Below are positions 52,613 to 63,128 of a stretch of 64,000 nt of DNA, piece by piece. The notes under the pieces are model-generated. The model did not search any database. It was not told the DNA's origin and worked only from the letters and a program-made list of their open reading frames with translations. Within the stretch, counting starts at the first letter, position 1. Each line of letters opens with the position of its first letter. This DNA is from Ascarosepion bandense (taxonomy: Eukaryota; Mollusca; Cephalopoda; Sepiida; Sepiidae). The DNA lies in contig JBBBDQ010001688.1 in NCBI GenBank assembly GCA_037127315.1, positions 360,001-424,000 on the forward strand, given 5' to 3'. Both the position numbers and the translations under genes were made by a program.

Positions 52613-53154
52613 AGTATTGTTTTTATAACCATTTCTTTTCAAGCAAGGCAATAAAGGCACTAAAACGCATGGGGGGGGGGGTCACTGGGTATTAGCAAAT
52701 ATGTGGAAAATACTATTAAGAATAAAGAACAATAAATGAATTAAGAAGACAAAAGATAACAATTGACACATAGCCAAGTATATAGAAACGTTGGTTGGAT
52801 CCAGTGACTTGACCCAAAGAGTTGTGAGTTCAATACCGGTGACAGTAGCGGCGAACAAAAAAAAAATTGGAGAATTGATTTAAAGGGCGGTAACTAACAC
52901 CGAGACATCTGGATGTAGCTTGACTCCTGGAACATTCTACTCCCGCGTGCGAAATAAGGGATTCAGTTCGAAATTACAATTACCTGAAGAAGGTCGGTGC
53001 GGCAGAAATGTCGTGAATATCGCAACAAAGAGAAGGATAACAACCCGAATAATGTAGCTAGTGTTAATGACGATTGACATTGCATATAGATTTGCCTGAA
53101 GAGAGTTTCACACGTGGTAAATTCAATAGAATAATATCATTATCACATAATTTA
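52613..53154 (-). pseudogene. old LINE-A 3' fragment split by SINE-4
   Basis: 'caagcaaggcaataaaggca' and 'acaataaatgaattaagaag' at the left. After the SINE insert the sequence resumes at 53073 with 'attgacattgcatatagatt' and 'gagagtttcacacgtgg'. Confidence 0.55.
52769..53072 (+). mobile_element. SINE-4, tRNA-like, with target duplication
   Basis: Inserted in the LINE-A relic: 'attgaca' occurs on both sides (52762-52768 and 53073-53079). A box B-like 'gtgagttcaataccggtgac' lies at 52827-52846. Box A is less clear. About 304 bp. No second copy seen here. Confidence 0.5.
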
Positions 53155-53395
53155 GGAGGCACGGCAGAGTAGCGGCTTGGCTTGAAGAATCAGGGAGTTC
53201 GAATTTTAATGGAATTTATTACACTCGCTTACTTTCTTGGGAAAGGCATGAAACCATCTTTTCTCTTTCTCCCCCCCCCCCACCAGCTATGGATAAAAAT
53301 CAGAACAGACCGGATTCTGTAGTCTTAGTTGGCAACCAGTTTACCACAGTAAGAATTGTCAACCTAGCGGGAAATTTTTCACGGTTGTGGACCGG
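53155..53395 (+). mobile_element. SINE-1, highly diverged
   Basis: Follows SINE-1 order ('ggcacggcagagtagcggct', 'agggagttcgaattttaatg', 'cagaacagaccggattctgt', 'ggcaaccagtttaccacag', 'cctagcgggaaat') with many changes and a C-run insertion. Confidence 0.65.
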
Positions 53396-54076
53396 TTGTG
53401 GAGTCAAAAAGTCCCATGAAACTTTTACAAGACGGATCAACCTGTCTAGGGTGAATTCCGCCACTGGTACAAGTAACAGAACTTACGGTGAGTACTAGTC
53501 ATTTAAACTGTAAAATAATGAGACCTAGCTGCCAATCTAGTACTGAGCTTAAATTTGTAAACTTAAAACTTAACAAATATCATCTGAATTTAGGGTTACA
53601 TCTGAACGCAACCAGATATTTTTTTTAGTTTTGCGTTTTCATAATAAATACTTTTTAATCGCCAGTGATCAAATTGTAGCGTTTTCTTGCTATGGACAAA
53701 GAAAGATAAGGACAATTTTTTGCCGTTTCCTTATAAGGAAATATATATCACGTTTAAATCTATTTCGTTTCTCTAGTTCTCTTTCCAATATTGATGGCGG
53801 ATTTTCTTAAAAAACAAACCTTTTGTTTGTATGCAAACGTCAACGACGTGATTGTGTCTTCATCTTCTCCTCAAGTTGCACATGTGATGAACTTGTTTTT
53901 GAAAGTTCTCAAGGGAGGTGGTTTCTCTTACTTGGCACAGTTCTTTGTTTGGGATTCTCTTGCGTGGTTTTAAGAAGAATGGCCCTTGTTAACAACTGCA
54001 GGGTTCATTCAGTGGAAGAGATTTTTAATCATTGATCGGAGAAAAGAGGATCTATACAATTGACAGTTCTGTACGA
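53396..54076. other. unassigned stretch with a CArG palindrome
   Basis: Begins with leftover LINE-A text ('cctagctgccaatctagtac' at 53524). The 16-bp palindrome TTTCCTTATAAGGAAA (53726-53741) contains a perfect CArG box (CCTTATAAGG). A 60-residue frame at 53791 is not recognised. Confidence 0.4.
53726..53741. promoter_or_regulatory. CArG-box-like palindrome
   Basis: TTTCCTTATAAGGAAA matches the SRF/MADS-box consensus CC(A/T)6GG in a perfect palindrome. No gene is visible nearby, so function is unproven. Confidence 0.3.
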
Positions 54077-55386
54077 GTTAACACACACAGCTACGCATAT
54101 ATTAGCGTTATGACGTTTTGTAAAATAATTAATTTCCTGTTTCTTAATCCGATGAACGTTTGTTCAAAAATAACAAAGAAAGGTTTATATTCAGTTGATA
54201 TTTTTAAAACGAGACGCCAAAGCACGAAATTTCTAAAATCGTATATAACTACTGTGACTTCCTGGAGCCTTCTTCAACTTTCTGGAACCTTATAGAACAT
54301 ATTTTTGTATATTTGTATGTTTGTATGCTATGCTAGAGTTAACACACACAGCTACGCATATATTAGCGTTATGACGTTTTGTAAAATAATTAATTTCCTG
54401 TTTCATAATCCGATGAACGTTTGTTCAAAAATAACAAAGAAAGGTTTATATTCAGTTGATATTTTTAAAACGAGACGCCAAAGCACGAAATTTCTAAAAT
54501 CGTATATAACTACTGTGACTTCCTGGAGCCTTCTTCAACTTTCTGGAACCTTATAGAACATATTTTTGTATATTTGTATGTTTGTATGCTATGCTAGAGT
54601 TAACACACACAGCTACGCATATATTAGCGTTATGACGTTTTGTAAAATAATTAATTTCCTGTTTCATAATCCGATGAACGTTTGTTCAAAAATAACAAAG
54701 AAAGGTTTATATTCAGTTGATATTTTTAAAACGAGACGCCAAAGCACGAAATTTCTAAAATCGTATATAACTACTGTGACTTCCTGGAGCCTTCTTCAAC
54801 TTTCTGGAACCTTATAGAACATATTTTTGTATATTTGTATGTTTGTATGCTATGCTAGAGTTAACACACACAGCTACGCATATATTAGCGTTATGACGTT
54901 TTGTAAAATAATTAATTTCCTGTTTCTTAATCCGATGAACGTTTGTTCAAAAATAACAAAGAAAGGTTTATATTCAGTTGATATTTTTAAAACGAGACGC
55001 CAAAGCACGAAATTTCTAAAATCGTATATAACTACTGTGACTTCCTGGAGCCTTCTTCAACTTTCTGGAACCTTATAGAACATATTTTTGTATATTTGTA
55101 TGTTTGTATGCTATGCTAGAGTTAACACACACAGCTACGCATATATTAGCGTTATGACGTTTTGTAAAATAATTAATTTCCTGTTTCATAATCCGATGAA
55201 CGTTTGTTCAAAAATAACAAAGAAAGGTTTATATTCAGTTGATATTTTTAAAACGAGACGCCAAAGCACGAAATTTCTAAAATCGTATATAACTACTGTG
55301 ACTTCCTGGAGCCTTCTTCAACTTTCTGGAACCTTATAGAACATATTTTTGTATATTTGTATGTTTGTATGCTATGCTAGAGTTAT
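54077..55386 (+). repeat. 261-bp tandem satellite, 5 copies
   Basis: 'gagttaacacacacagctac' starts each unit at about 54076, 54337, 54598, 54859 and 55120; the period is exactly 261 bp. The copies are almost identical (the main variant is 'tttcttaatc' or 'tttcataatc', alternating irregularly). 261 is a multiple of 3, so the same 83-residue frame recurs and ends TAG in every unit. Each unit holds a heat-shock-element-like 'ttctggaaccttatagaac' (54280, +261 each) and ends 'tatttgtatgtttgtatgc'. The homogeneity implies recent expansion or conversion. Confidence 0.98.
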
Positions 55387-55609
55387 AAACTGCTAAATGT
55401 GTTAAAATACATAAGTATATACAAATACGTCATGATCAAATTAAAAAATAAAGTTTCTTAAATTAATATTTTGTTATCGTAAAATTGAATTATCGTTTTT
55501 CAAGAACTAAAAGAAATTAATGTAATTTCATTACTTTTGAAGGAAAGTACATCAATTTATGACAAAGGTACAAAAAGTTGCAAAATAATTAAGAACTAGT
55601 ATTTTTAAT
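55387..55609. other. unassigned stretch
   Basis: AT-rich; nothing recognised. Confidence 0.4.
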
Positions 55610-56170
55610 CAATCACCCCAAGTAAGGCAATAAAGACACTAAGACACAATGAATGTGAACAAAAGTTAAAATAGAAGTATTATTAAGGATCAAGAAGAAC
55701 AGGAGAATAATCAGGAGGACAGAGGAAAATGATTGACATTAGATTTAGATTTTTAAATATCAAAGTTAATTTCAAAGAAACAAGCTTGGAGAGAGTTTAA
55801 CAAATGAGAGAAGAAACCATTAGTATAGAACTTGCGGTCATATCAAGTCAATTCAACTGTAAATTGATAAAACATTGTTGCCAATCTAGTACTTCTCTTA
55901 AATTCATAAAGTTTTTGTACCATGACTAGGAGCTTATCTGAACCGTTTTTAGAGAAAGGTTACAAAGAAGCAACTTTACAGTAGTGATAAAATTACTTAA
56001 GCCGAGATGCCAGGTGAGGATTAATGATATTGCTGATTTTTTTAACAATCTTTAAATATGTAACAAGAGCAACGAATCATATGACACAGCAATACTTCAG
56101 ATATGGACATATGGTAGACTTAGAAATGTTAGACAGATTCTATAGAAAACAATTGTCCCGGATTCTACTT
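55610..56170 (-). pseudogene. old LINE-A fragment: RT C-terminus to 3' end
   Basis: The 3' end 'caccccaagtaaggcaataa' is on the left. On the minus strand 56170-55930 reads 'NISKSTICPYLKYCCVI', then 'INPHLASRL' and 'FYHYCKVAS', corresponding to LINE-A 'HIYKSTIRP-MEYCCHIW' and the following region. An ancient copy of the same family. Confidence 0.6.
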
Positions 56171-56389
56171 AATTGCGTCATCTATGGATAGGCACATATG
56201 TTAATACTTTTCTCCGATTATTGCCATTAGGACAGCTGCCTTTAACGTCATCACGTTCTGTCTGCTATTATGTATATTTTCTGGCCTTGAAAACCTCTCC
56301 CCTGACACAACAGGCTTTTGTTGTTCATTGTTTCTGAGGCTAAATACATTTTTGTCGGGTCACAGAAATATATTACATTCGTTGTTTTT
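56171..56389. other. unassigned stretch
   Basis: Nothing recognised. Confidence 0.35.
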
Positions 56390-56459
56390 TAACAGTGTTC
56401 GATACGTAATAAAGTAAATATTGTAGCAATATGCTTATCATTGTAGTTTATAATAAAGA

Positions 56460-56520
56460 CATTTTCGCTACACAAAAGCTGTCGTGTTTTGGTGCATTTC
56501 ATCCAGCACTTCATCGCCTG
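56460..56520 (-). ncRNA. hammerhead-like motif, core eroded
   Basis: Minus strand: GCGAUGA in place of CUGAUGA, stem II GUGC/GCAC, AAAAC where GAAAC is expected, and a long ACAC/GUGU stem III followed by A17 and GCGA. Likely inactive. Confidence 0.45.
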
Positions 56521-56570
56521 GTGAGGTGTTGGATATAATGCACCGAAACACGACAGCTTTTGTGTAGAGA
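56514..56570 (+). ncRNA. hammerhead-like motif, A6 changed
   Basis: CUGGUGA (56518-56524; A6 is G), stem II GGUGU/GCACC (5 bp with one U-G), GAAAC (56545-56549), stem III ACAC (56548-56551) with GUGU (56562-56565), A17 at 56566. Stem I UCGC/GAGA keeps three of four pairs. One core change plus one helix change from consensus. Confidence 0.55.
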
Positions 56571-56864
56571 AAAACATTTATTATAAATTTATTATAAATT
56601 ACAACAATAAGAATATTACTATAAATATGTTTGTGTGTTTGTGTGTGTCAGTTTGGTTTAATCTTGTTGACAAGTCATCAAATTAACAGTTTCTGTTTTA
56701 ACAAGACGTAGAAAGTTTTATTTAGTTTTTTTTTTTAATATTTAAATTAGCTTCTTGTCACTTGACGAAGGTGTCAGAAAATGGCTTTGGCTGATGACTA
56801 GAAAAGTAATATTTTATAATTTTGACGTAAACTAAATAAATATTGTTTTAATTTAAAGATATGG

Positions 56865-56955
56865 TTTCCGGCTTTCTCTTTTCCAATCTTTTCACTCTTA
56901 CGTAGCCCTCTGCGCATCAGTGGCGTTACCGCCTTGCTTGGGTGATATGATTAAA
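56865..56955 (+). mobile_element. LINE-A-derived retroposon, 5'-truncated
   Basis: 'atggtttccggctttctctt', 'ttccaatcttttcactctta', 'cgtagccctctgcgcatcag', then 'cgccttgcttgggtgatatg' and an A-run: the last third of the short retroposon at 50031-50338. Confidence 0.75.
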
Positions 56956-57690
56956 AAAAATTACACAAATATTCTTTTAAGATAGAATTCAACTTCCTTT
57001 TTAAAATACAAACATTAATACAATAAATTTAAATTTAAATAATTTTGATTTGTTTTAAAATTAGATATTGCAGTATTTTTTTCTAAATACCATTTAACAA
57101 AATTTAACATGTTTAATGAAATACTATACAATATTATCAATATTATCAAGAATATGTTTACATAACTTTAAAAAATAATCTTGAACATTTAGCATTAAAT
57201 TTTAAAGCAATGAAACAAATGAAGGCTTACCTTTTAATAACAAAAAATAGTCTTTGCCAGTTGCTCATTTTTGCTCCATGTATGAACTATTGAAAACCTT
57301 TCATTGAAATGGTCACATGACTGAATCCGGGTCTTAAAAAGGAGTCAAGTTATAACAATTTTTAATCTGCAAAAATATAAAGAATTTTTGATGTGACACA
57401 CTTCATATATTAACACAGATTCGATTCAGGATATCATACACTTTTATTTTGTAAATATAACAAAACATCAAAATTATATTTTATTATATATATAAAAAAA
57501 TAAAGAGAGAGTGAGAGAGAAAGAGAGAGATGTGGAATACAAGCGTATCTAAATTATTTTGTGTAGACACATACAAATTTTTTTTGCGTAAACGCATGTG
57601 ATTTCATTTTCGTGTATGTGTTTGTGTGTGTATGCTCTTGCAAAACACTATAACTACGTATGCATGTGTGTATAAATCGGTGGAATTGAA
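56956..57690. other. unassigned AT-rich stretch
   Basis: Contains GA (57505-57530) and TG (57620-57630) runs. No gene. Confidence 0.4.
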
Positions 57691-60000
57691 GAAGGGAAAA
57701 AAGAACACGCGTAAGTTCAGCAAAAAGAAAGAAAGAAAGTAATTAGTATAAAGCAAAAGAAAAACAGAGATAACAACAGGAAGAAGAGATCAATGAACAA
57801 TTATGAAGTCTAAAAAAGAAAAGACGAAGAAAAAGCCATTAAGTAAACAAAATCTTGGGAAAAAATAAATGACAAATGGACGAAATTTTTTAAAAAATTC
57901 AAAATTTAAAATTGCGACTGAATGATAGTGAAAATAAAAAAAAACGAAAAAGTATTTTTTAAAATTTTCCAAAAGTTCGAAACTTAAACAAAGAAACGAC
58001 GAAACGAAACGAAGCAGACGATAAGAAAGAGAATAAAGTAGAAAAAAAAATTTATGGGATGATTTAGCATTTTAGATTTTCCTGTAGCTTCCGTTCTTGT
58101 CAAAGAGAAAAATGGTTAATTTTGAAGAAACCCGCTTCTGTTGATTAACAGAGTGACGCAGACAAGGTTGTTGCTTTTTTTACGACTCAAACATTTCAAA
58201 GATGAAATGACATTGAGAATTGCAAAAGAAAAAGAAAAAAAAGGAAAATATCAACAAATGAGCAATTACACATCCCATGACCTGTAACTTGAAGGTCTTC
58301 TTTCTAATATTGCAGATAAAAAAAAAGAAAGAAAGACAGACAAGGATGAAACAAGAACGGAGGAAAACTATAGTTATGAAGAAAATGGATGAAAGAAAAA
58401 CATAATCAGAGAAGAAAAAGACACCACGACGTGGTGTGATGGCTAACAAGCTTGTCTCGTTAAAACAGTTGCTACTGTGTTGTGATTTCGATCTTCACTG
58501 GGTGCCACATCTTTTCGGCCTTGTACCACATTTAAGCTACGCTTAGAAAATCATTATGATGAGAAAGGAAAACAATGAAAAGGGCACACAGACAGACATA
58601 ATGATGGCGTAAAAGTAAGAAAGAAGGAAAAAAATAGATGAAAAGAAAGTTCGACAATATAATAAAAGAAAAATGTAAGAGAGAAAACAGAGTGATATTC
58701 GGATGAAGTAAGACGTAGAAATAAACAAACAAACAATGAAAAAATGACAGAAAGAAAAAAGTAGTAATGAAGAAAAAGAAAGTAAGAAAGAAAGAAAGAA
58801 AGAAAGACGTAATGAATTATTAAAAGAAAAAAGAAAAAGGTAGAAATACTGATAAAGAAAAAACGTAGAAAGAAAGAAAGAAAGAAAGAACGACGTAATG
58901 AAGTATTAAAAGAAAAAAGAAAAAAGCAGAAATAGTGATAAAGAAAAACGTAGAAAGAAAGACGTAATGAAGTATTAAAAGAAAAAAAAGAAAAAGGCAG
59001 AAATACTGATAAAGAAAGGCGTAGAAAGAAAGAAAATCAAAGAAAGAAAGAAACAAAGAAACAAAGAAAGACGTAAGGAAGTTTTAAAAGAAAAAGAAAA
59101 AGGCAGAAATACTGATACAGTAAAACGTAGAAAGAAAGAAAATCAAAGAAAGAAAGAAAGAAAGAAAGACGTAATGGATTATTAAAAGACAAAAAGGCAG
59201 AAATACTGATGAAATAAAGGCGTAGAAAGAAAGAAAAGCAAAGAAAGAAAGAAACAAAGAAACAAAGAAAGACGTAAGATTTAAAAGAAAAAGAAAGAGG
59301 CAGAAATACTGATACAGTAAAACGTAGAAAGAAAGAAAATCAAAGAAAGAAAGAAAGAAAGAAATAAAGACGTAATGAATTATTAAAAGACAAAAAGGCA
59401 GAAATACTGATGAAATAAAACCTAAAAAGAATGGTTGAAAGAAAAAATGACAGAAAGAAATAAAGAAAGAAAGGAAAGATAAAGAAACACTTATGAAGTA
59501 AAAAGAAGAATGAAAAACGATGATGAAAGACAGAAAACAAAAAGAAAAAGAATGAACGAAATATGTAATAATTAAAGTAAGAAAGACAGATATACTGAAA
59601 AAGTAAAACAAGGAAAGAAAGGAAGAAAGAAAAACAATGATAAAATGAAGGAAGGAAAAACGTAATGAAGTGAAAGAAAGAAACAAATAAGACAAAAATA
59701 CTGACGAAGTAAAACGTCGGAAGAAAGAAAATCAATGCAATAATGAAAAAAAGAAAGAAAAAAGTAAAAGAAAGTAAGAAAAAAGATAGATATAATGATA
59801 AAGTAAAAAAGGAGAAAGAAAGGATGAAAGAAAAACAATGATAAAATGAAAGAAAGTAACAAATGTAATTTTGTCAAAAACGAAAGAAAACATATACTGA
59901 TGACGTAAGACGTAGAAAGAAAAGAAGAAAACATTGATAAAATGAAAGAAAGAAAAATATGTAATAATGAAATAACTGAAGGATAAAAGAAAGAAAAAAT
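57691..60000. repeat. 2.3-kb purine-rich (GAAA)n region with embedded minisatellite
   Basis: The plus strand is mostly A/G. From 58790 to 59950 an irregular ~85-110-bp unit recurs: 'cagaaatactgataaag', 'aaaacgtagaaagaaagaa', 'gacgtaatgaagtattaaaa'. There are about ten copies. Long minus-strand frames (up to 203 residues, Phe/Leu/Ser) are artefacts. SINE-2 is embedded at 58436-58555. Confidence 0.9.
58436..58555 (+). mobile_element. SINE-2, tRNA-derived, second copy
   Basis: Box A 'acgtggtgtgatggctaaca' and box B 'tgtgatttcgatcttcactg', then 'tttcggccttgtaccacatt' and 'acgcttagaaaatc', co-linear with 5743-6008 in reverse. Confidence 0.65.
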
Positions 60001-60121
60001 ATATAAAAATACATCAACTCAAACATTGCTTTAGTCCAATGAGACCCTAAAGGACGAAATGGGTTACAAGAAAATTGTTTTCTAATTTATCCTAAAGTTA
60101 TTCCGATATGTAAAACTTTAT

Positions 60122-60131
60122 ATATCGTTTT

Positions 60132-60183
<52 letters not shown>

Positions 60184-60572
60184 GGTTTCATTGAATAATA
60201 TAGACAAGTTTTGTCTATTAATTTTGTGTAGGATCCGTTCATACCGTCTGATATACTTGATGGTGATGTCGTTGAAAGACAACAAAAAATCACAGTAATT
60301 GTTGATTTTTTTTATCGGGTCTAAGCTTTCGGCTCACATAAGCCATTATCAAAGAGTAAATATTAACACACAGTAAACATATTAATATTTACTCTTTGAT
60401 AATGGCTTATGTGAGCCGAAAGCTTTAGACCCGATAAAAAATCAACAATTACTGTGATTTTTTGTTGTCTTTCAACGACAACTCCATCAAGTATATCAGA
60501 CGGTATGAACGGATCCTACACAAAATTAATAGACAAAACTTGTCTATATTATTCAATGAAACCTGCATTAAT
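60122..60572. repeat. large palindrome (~190-bp arms) beside (TA)n
   Basis: Arms 60181-60355 and 60375-60567 are nearly perfect reverse complements ('gcaggtttcattgaataata', 'aggatccgttcataccgtct', 'cgggtctaagctttcggctc', 'acataagccattatcaaag'). Each contains the GGCUUAUGUGAGCC-GAAAGC block also seen at 44975-45020. (TA)n runs at 60136-60180 and 60605-60708 flank it. Confidence 0.9.
60385..60440 (+). ncRNA. hammerhead-related candidate (one of an inverted pair)
   Basis: UUGAUAA followed by hairpin GGCU-UAUGUG-AGCC and GAAAGC. Stem II and GAAA match the hammerhead layout; the first core strand deviates at two positions and stem III is not evident. The mirror copy lies at about 60305-60360 on the minus strand. 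Confidence 0.3.
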
Positions 60573-60601
60573 GAAAAAATGCTGCCAAAATACACACAAC
60601 T

Positions 60602-60604
<3 letters not shown>

Positions 60605-60641
<37 letters not shown>

Positions 60642-60650
60642 AAAAAGGAG

Positions 60651-60708
<58 letters not shown>
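60605..60708. repeat. two (TA)n arrays separated by 15 bp
   Basis: Runs at 60605-60638 and 60654-60708, followed by (GA)n. Confidence 0.95.
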
Positions 60709-60722
<14 letters not shown>

Positions 60723-60841
60723 AAGAGAGAAAGAGTCAAACAGAAAAATATGTAACGCGCGAAATTTTCCTACCGGAATTAGAATTTACGAGACATTATC
60801 TATTACCCCATCCGCACATTCAAGTTTATAACACCTGGTAA

Positions 60842-60939
60842 TTCTATTTCGGTCGGGTTTCAATCCTGGGTTAGGATGCGAACGGAGTCTAAGCCGTACT
60901 GATGAGCTGTAATACAGCGGAAAAGATCTGTCTGCGGAT

Positions 60940-60974
<35 letters not shown>
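60842..60974 (+). mobile_element. SINE-HH copy D with (TA)n tail
   Basis: 5'-truncated at box B ('tcggtcgggtttcaatcctg'). The ribozyme is at 60894-60937, then GACTATATATA and TA to 60974, where it meets an inverted copy. Confidence 0.75.
60894..60937 (+). ncRNA. hammerhead ribozyme motif, small lesion after stem II
   Basis: Stem I CCGUA/UGCGG intact. CUGAUGA is at 60899-60905. Stem II GCUGU/ACAGC is perfect (60906-60910, 60914-60918). The next bases read GGAAAAG in place of GAAACAG, which shifts G12 and shortens stem III. Activity is doubtful. Confidence 0.6.
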
Positions 60975-60977
<3 letters not shown>

Positions 60978-61003
60978 ATTCGCAGACAGATCTATTCCGC
61001 TAT
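60975..61003 (-). ncRNA. hammerhead 3' half (SINE-HH copy E)
   Basis: Only stem III, C17 and the stem I 3' strand remain, ending in TA sequence. Truncated. Confidence 0.5.
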
Positions 61004-61030
61004 ATAGATATATATATATCTGTTCCTATA

Positions 61031-61190
61031 TATATAGTCATCTGCAGACAGATTTGTTTCACTGTATCACAGCTTATCAGTACGGTTAGACATCCGATTG
61101 CTTTTAAGCCAGGATTGAAACCCGACCGAATTAGCGTCAGTCGGTGATTCTACCTCTGAGCTTTGGGCGCTCGGTAGAAGGAGGCACACT
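61031..61190 (-). mobile_element. SINE-HH copy F, near full-length
   Basis: Minus strand: 'TACCGAGCGCCCAAAGCTCA' head with box A partly altered ('AAGCTCAGAGGTAGAATCAC'), box B 'CGGTCGGGTTTCAATCCTGG', ribozyme and (TA) tail. It forms an inverted pair with copy D. Confidence 0.75.
61042..61085 (-). ncRNA. hammerhead ribozyme motif with G8 changed
   Basis: CUGAUAA in place of CUGAUGA (G8 to A). Stem II GCUGU/ACAGU has one G-U, GAAAC is intact, ACA/UGU stem III pairs, C17 present. Stem I CCGUA/UGCAG has one mismatch. Loss of G8 should abolish cleavage. Confidence 0.6.
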
Positions 61191-61204
61191 GTGTGTGTGT
61201 GTTT

Positions 61205-61960
61205 AATTCAAAGAATTTTTCACTTTGAACAATCTAAGATACGCAGATGATACAGTGCTGATAGCAGACACAGAAAGGGAACTACAAGACCTCCAACAAA
61301 AGGTAGCCGAAGAAAGTAGAAAAGTCTACAAAAAACTGAATGCATAGCCATCAGTAAAAAGAGGAGCCCAAAATGCCAACTAAAGGACGAGGATGTTAAA
61401 ATCAAACAGGCACGGAAATTTAGATATCTGGGAAATGTTCTAAAAGAAGACGGTAAGTGCGACACTGATATCCGAAGGCGTATTGGCATGGCCAAAGATG
61501 CATTCCAGAACTTGAGAGACAGAAAAATTTTGCTGGAAACAAAGAAAGTGCTGGATTGTTATGTGATGTACGTCCTTTAATGCTGGACAATCTCATGAAA
61601 GATGAAGAAAAGACTTGGTTCTACAGAAGGATGCTGAGGATACCACAGACTGAGCATGATGAGGTTTTGAAGAGAATGGAAATGAAAAAGAAACTGATAA
61701 TTAACATCAGGAAGATACAGCTAAATTTTCTGGAACATGCAATGGAGAAGGAGGGCTTAGAGAATTTGATACTCGCAGGACAGATAGAAGAAAAGAGAAA
61801 CAAAGGAATGCAACGCGTGACATACTTGATGGGCTTGAGCAAATGAATGACAGTGTTTGTAAAGGGTAACAAGAGAAAGGCTGTTAAGAACTACACGGGA
61901 TAGGGAGATGTGGAAGGCCATGATCGCCTACGTCCTGAAGGGAAACGGCAGATAGAAGAA
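61205..61960 (+). pseudogene. RTE/CFDP2-like LINE, RT C-terminal half
   Basis: Starts with an intact catalytic block 'NLRYADDTVLIADTERELQD' in frame near 61225, then 'KQARKFRYLGNVLKEDGKCD'-like text over several frames, 'WFYRRMLRIPQTEHDEVLKR', 'RKIQLNFLEHAMEKEGLENL' and 'YLMGLSK'. It ends near 61960 at 'gatagaagaagaac'. Frameshifts are frequent. This is the only RTE-type copy here that keeps YADD. Confidence 0.8.
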
Positions 61961-62027
61961 GAACTGAGCAAGTTCATGCCGACTTCGAATTTTTTTGAGG
62001 ATACCTTTGTGATTTCATCACTCTCCA

Positions 62028-62030
<3 letters not shown>

Positions 62031-62064
<34 letters not shown>
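62031..62064. repeat. (TA)n array
   Basis: Pure TA run; another short one lies at 62186-62201, at the mariner boundary. Confidence 0.9.
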
Positions 62065-62068
<4 letters not shown>

Positions 62069-62201
62069 TAATTATATATCAAGAACAGTTTTGAAGGAAA
62101 GGTGTTGGACAAATTAAAAAGTTTTCATGTAACGCATTTCGTTTTTTAGTCAGATGGATATCTAAGAGGAAAATGTGACATATACTTATATATATATATA
62201 T

Positions 62202-63128
62202 TGGGAGACTGAATAAGTTATCGCTGAAATTTCATAAAGAGTAATGTTGTATTTACAAAAAATTAGTAAGGAGCATGTCACTGAAAGTATTGTCCATCGC
62301 TATCCACTACTTTTTCCCATCTTTCTGGCAACATTTGAATTACACGTCGAAAGAACGACACTTCTTTTGAGACTAAACACACATCTTTATAAAAAATGAA
62401 AGTGCTGCTCAGCTAGGCCATGTGCCATCAATCGGAATAAGGGATAAACGCACATTGCAATGGCTGGTGAATAAGGCGAATGGGGTAGGACTTCCCATTT
62501 AAGCGTTTCTAAGCAAGTTTTCACCCGTTTTGCAACATGTGTTCTAGCGTTGTCAAGTTGCAAAGTCACTTTGTGTCTCCCCTCGTAGAGCGGACATTAT
62601 TTCTTGAATGCTCGGCCAAACGCATCAGTTGTAGTCGATAGCGATCTCTCGTATGGCTTCAGCTGATCCCACCAAATGCACAGAAGGTTCGAACTATGGA
62701 TATTCAGCTTTGCCGCTAACGTTGATGCATGACCAAGATTACCTTCAACGCTTAAGGTTATCGTAGTGTATCCAATTTTCATCGCCGGTTACGATACGAT
62801 GCAAAGACTTTCCTTTTCTGCCGTCGAAGCAACTATTCAGACTTGACAAGACGCCGTTCAATGTCTCTCGGCTTCAACTCGTATGACACTCAATCTATTT
62901 GCTTTTGAATCCTTCCCAGTGCTTTCAAACATTTCGCAACTGTTATGTGATCAACTCCTAATGATTCTGCAAGTTCAGCTTGCGCCTGGCATGAGTTTTC
63001 ATGAAGTAATGCCTCCAAATCTTCGTCTTCAAACTTTTTCGGTGCTTCAAAAGCGTTCTTTATCTTCAGCATCAAAATCATTATTTTTGAAGCATCTAAA
63101 CCAATCTCTACATGTTGTTTCTGACCAG
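62202..63128 (-). pseudogene. mariner transposase, nearly full length, multiply broken
   Basis: Minus-strand order: 'SETTCRDWF' (63120), 'APKKFEDEDLEALLHENSCQ' and 'AQAELAESLGVDHITVAKCL' (helix-turn-helix; 63060-62900), 'GDENWIHYDN' (first catalytic D; near 62790), 'NLGHASTLAAKLNIHSSNLL', 'QLDNARTHVAKRVKTCLETL' (second D; near 62560), 'SPYSPAIA' where the family third D (SPSDY) is lost, 'HGLAEQHFH', and the end before 'gggagactgaataagttatc'. Frameshifts separate each part. The first ~30 residues are missing: sequence switches to LINE-A at 63129. Confidence 0.85.

Larger units (their letters stand above)
56390..56610. mobile_element. palindromic ribozyme-bearing unit pair
   Basis: Arms centred near 56517 are reverse complements: 'tttataataaagac', 'cgctacacaaaagctgtcgt', 'gttttggtgcattt' against the right arm. 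Each half carries a hammerhead-like motif, and the two share the central ~10 bp. Confidence 0.65.

Noticed and set aside
53791..54035. 60-70-residue overlapping frames upstream of the 261-bp array
   Set aside because: Two overlapping frames of similar quality and no recognised homologue; insufficient support for a gene.
54077..55339. Repeated 83-residue ORF in the 261-bp satellite as a gene family
   Set aside because: Recurrence is explained by a period divisible by three and near-identity of units. There is no homologue I recognise, and each unit has its own stop.
56755..56815. 'UUGACGAAGGUGUCAGAAAA' region as a hammerhead
   Set aside because: Core begins U not C, stem II is only about two pairs, and no stem I partner was found.
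59084..59934. Minus-strand frames of 120-203 residues
   Set aside because: Low-complexity translations of the GAAA-rich tract.
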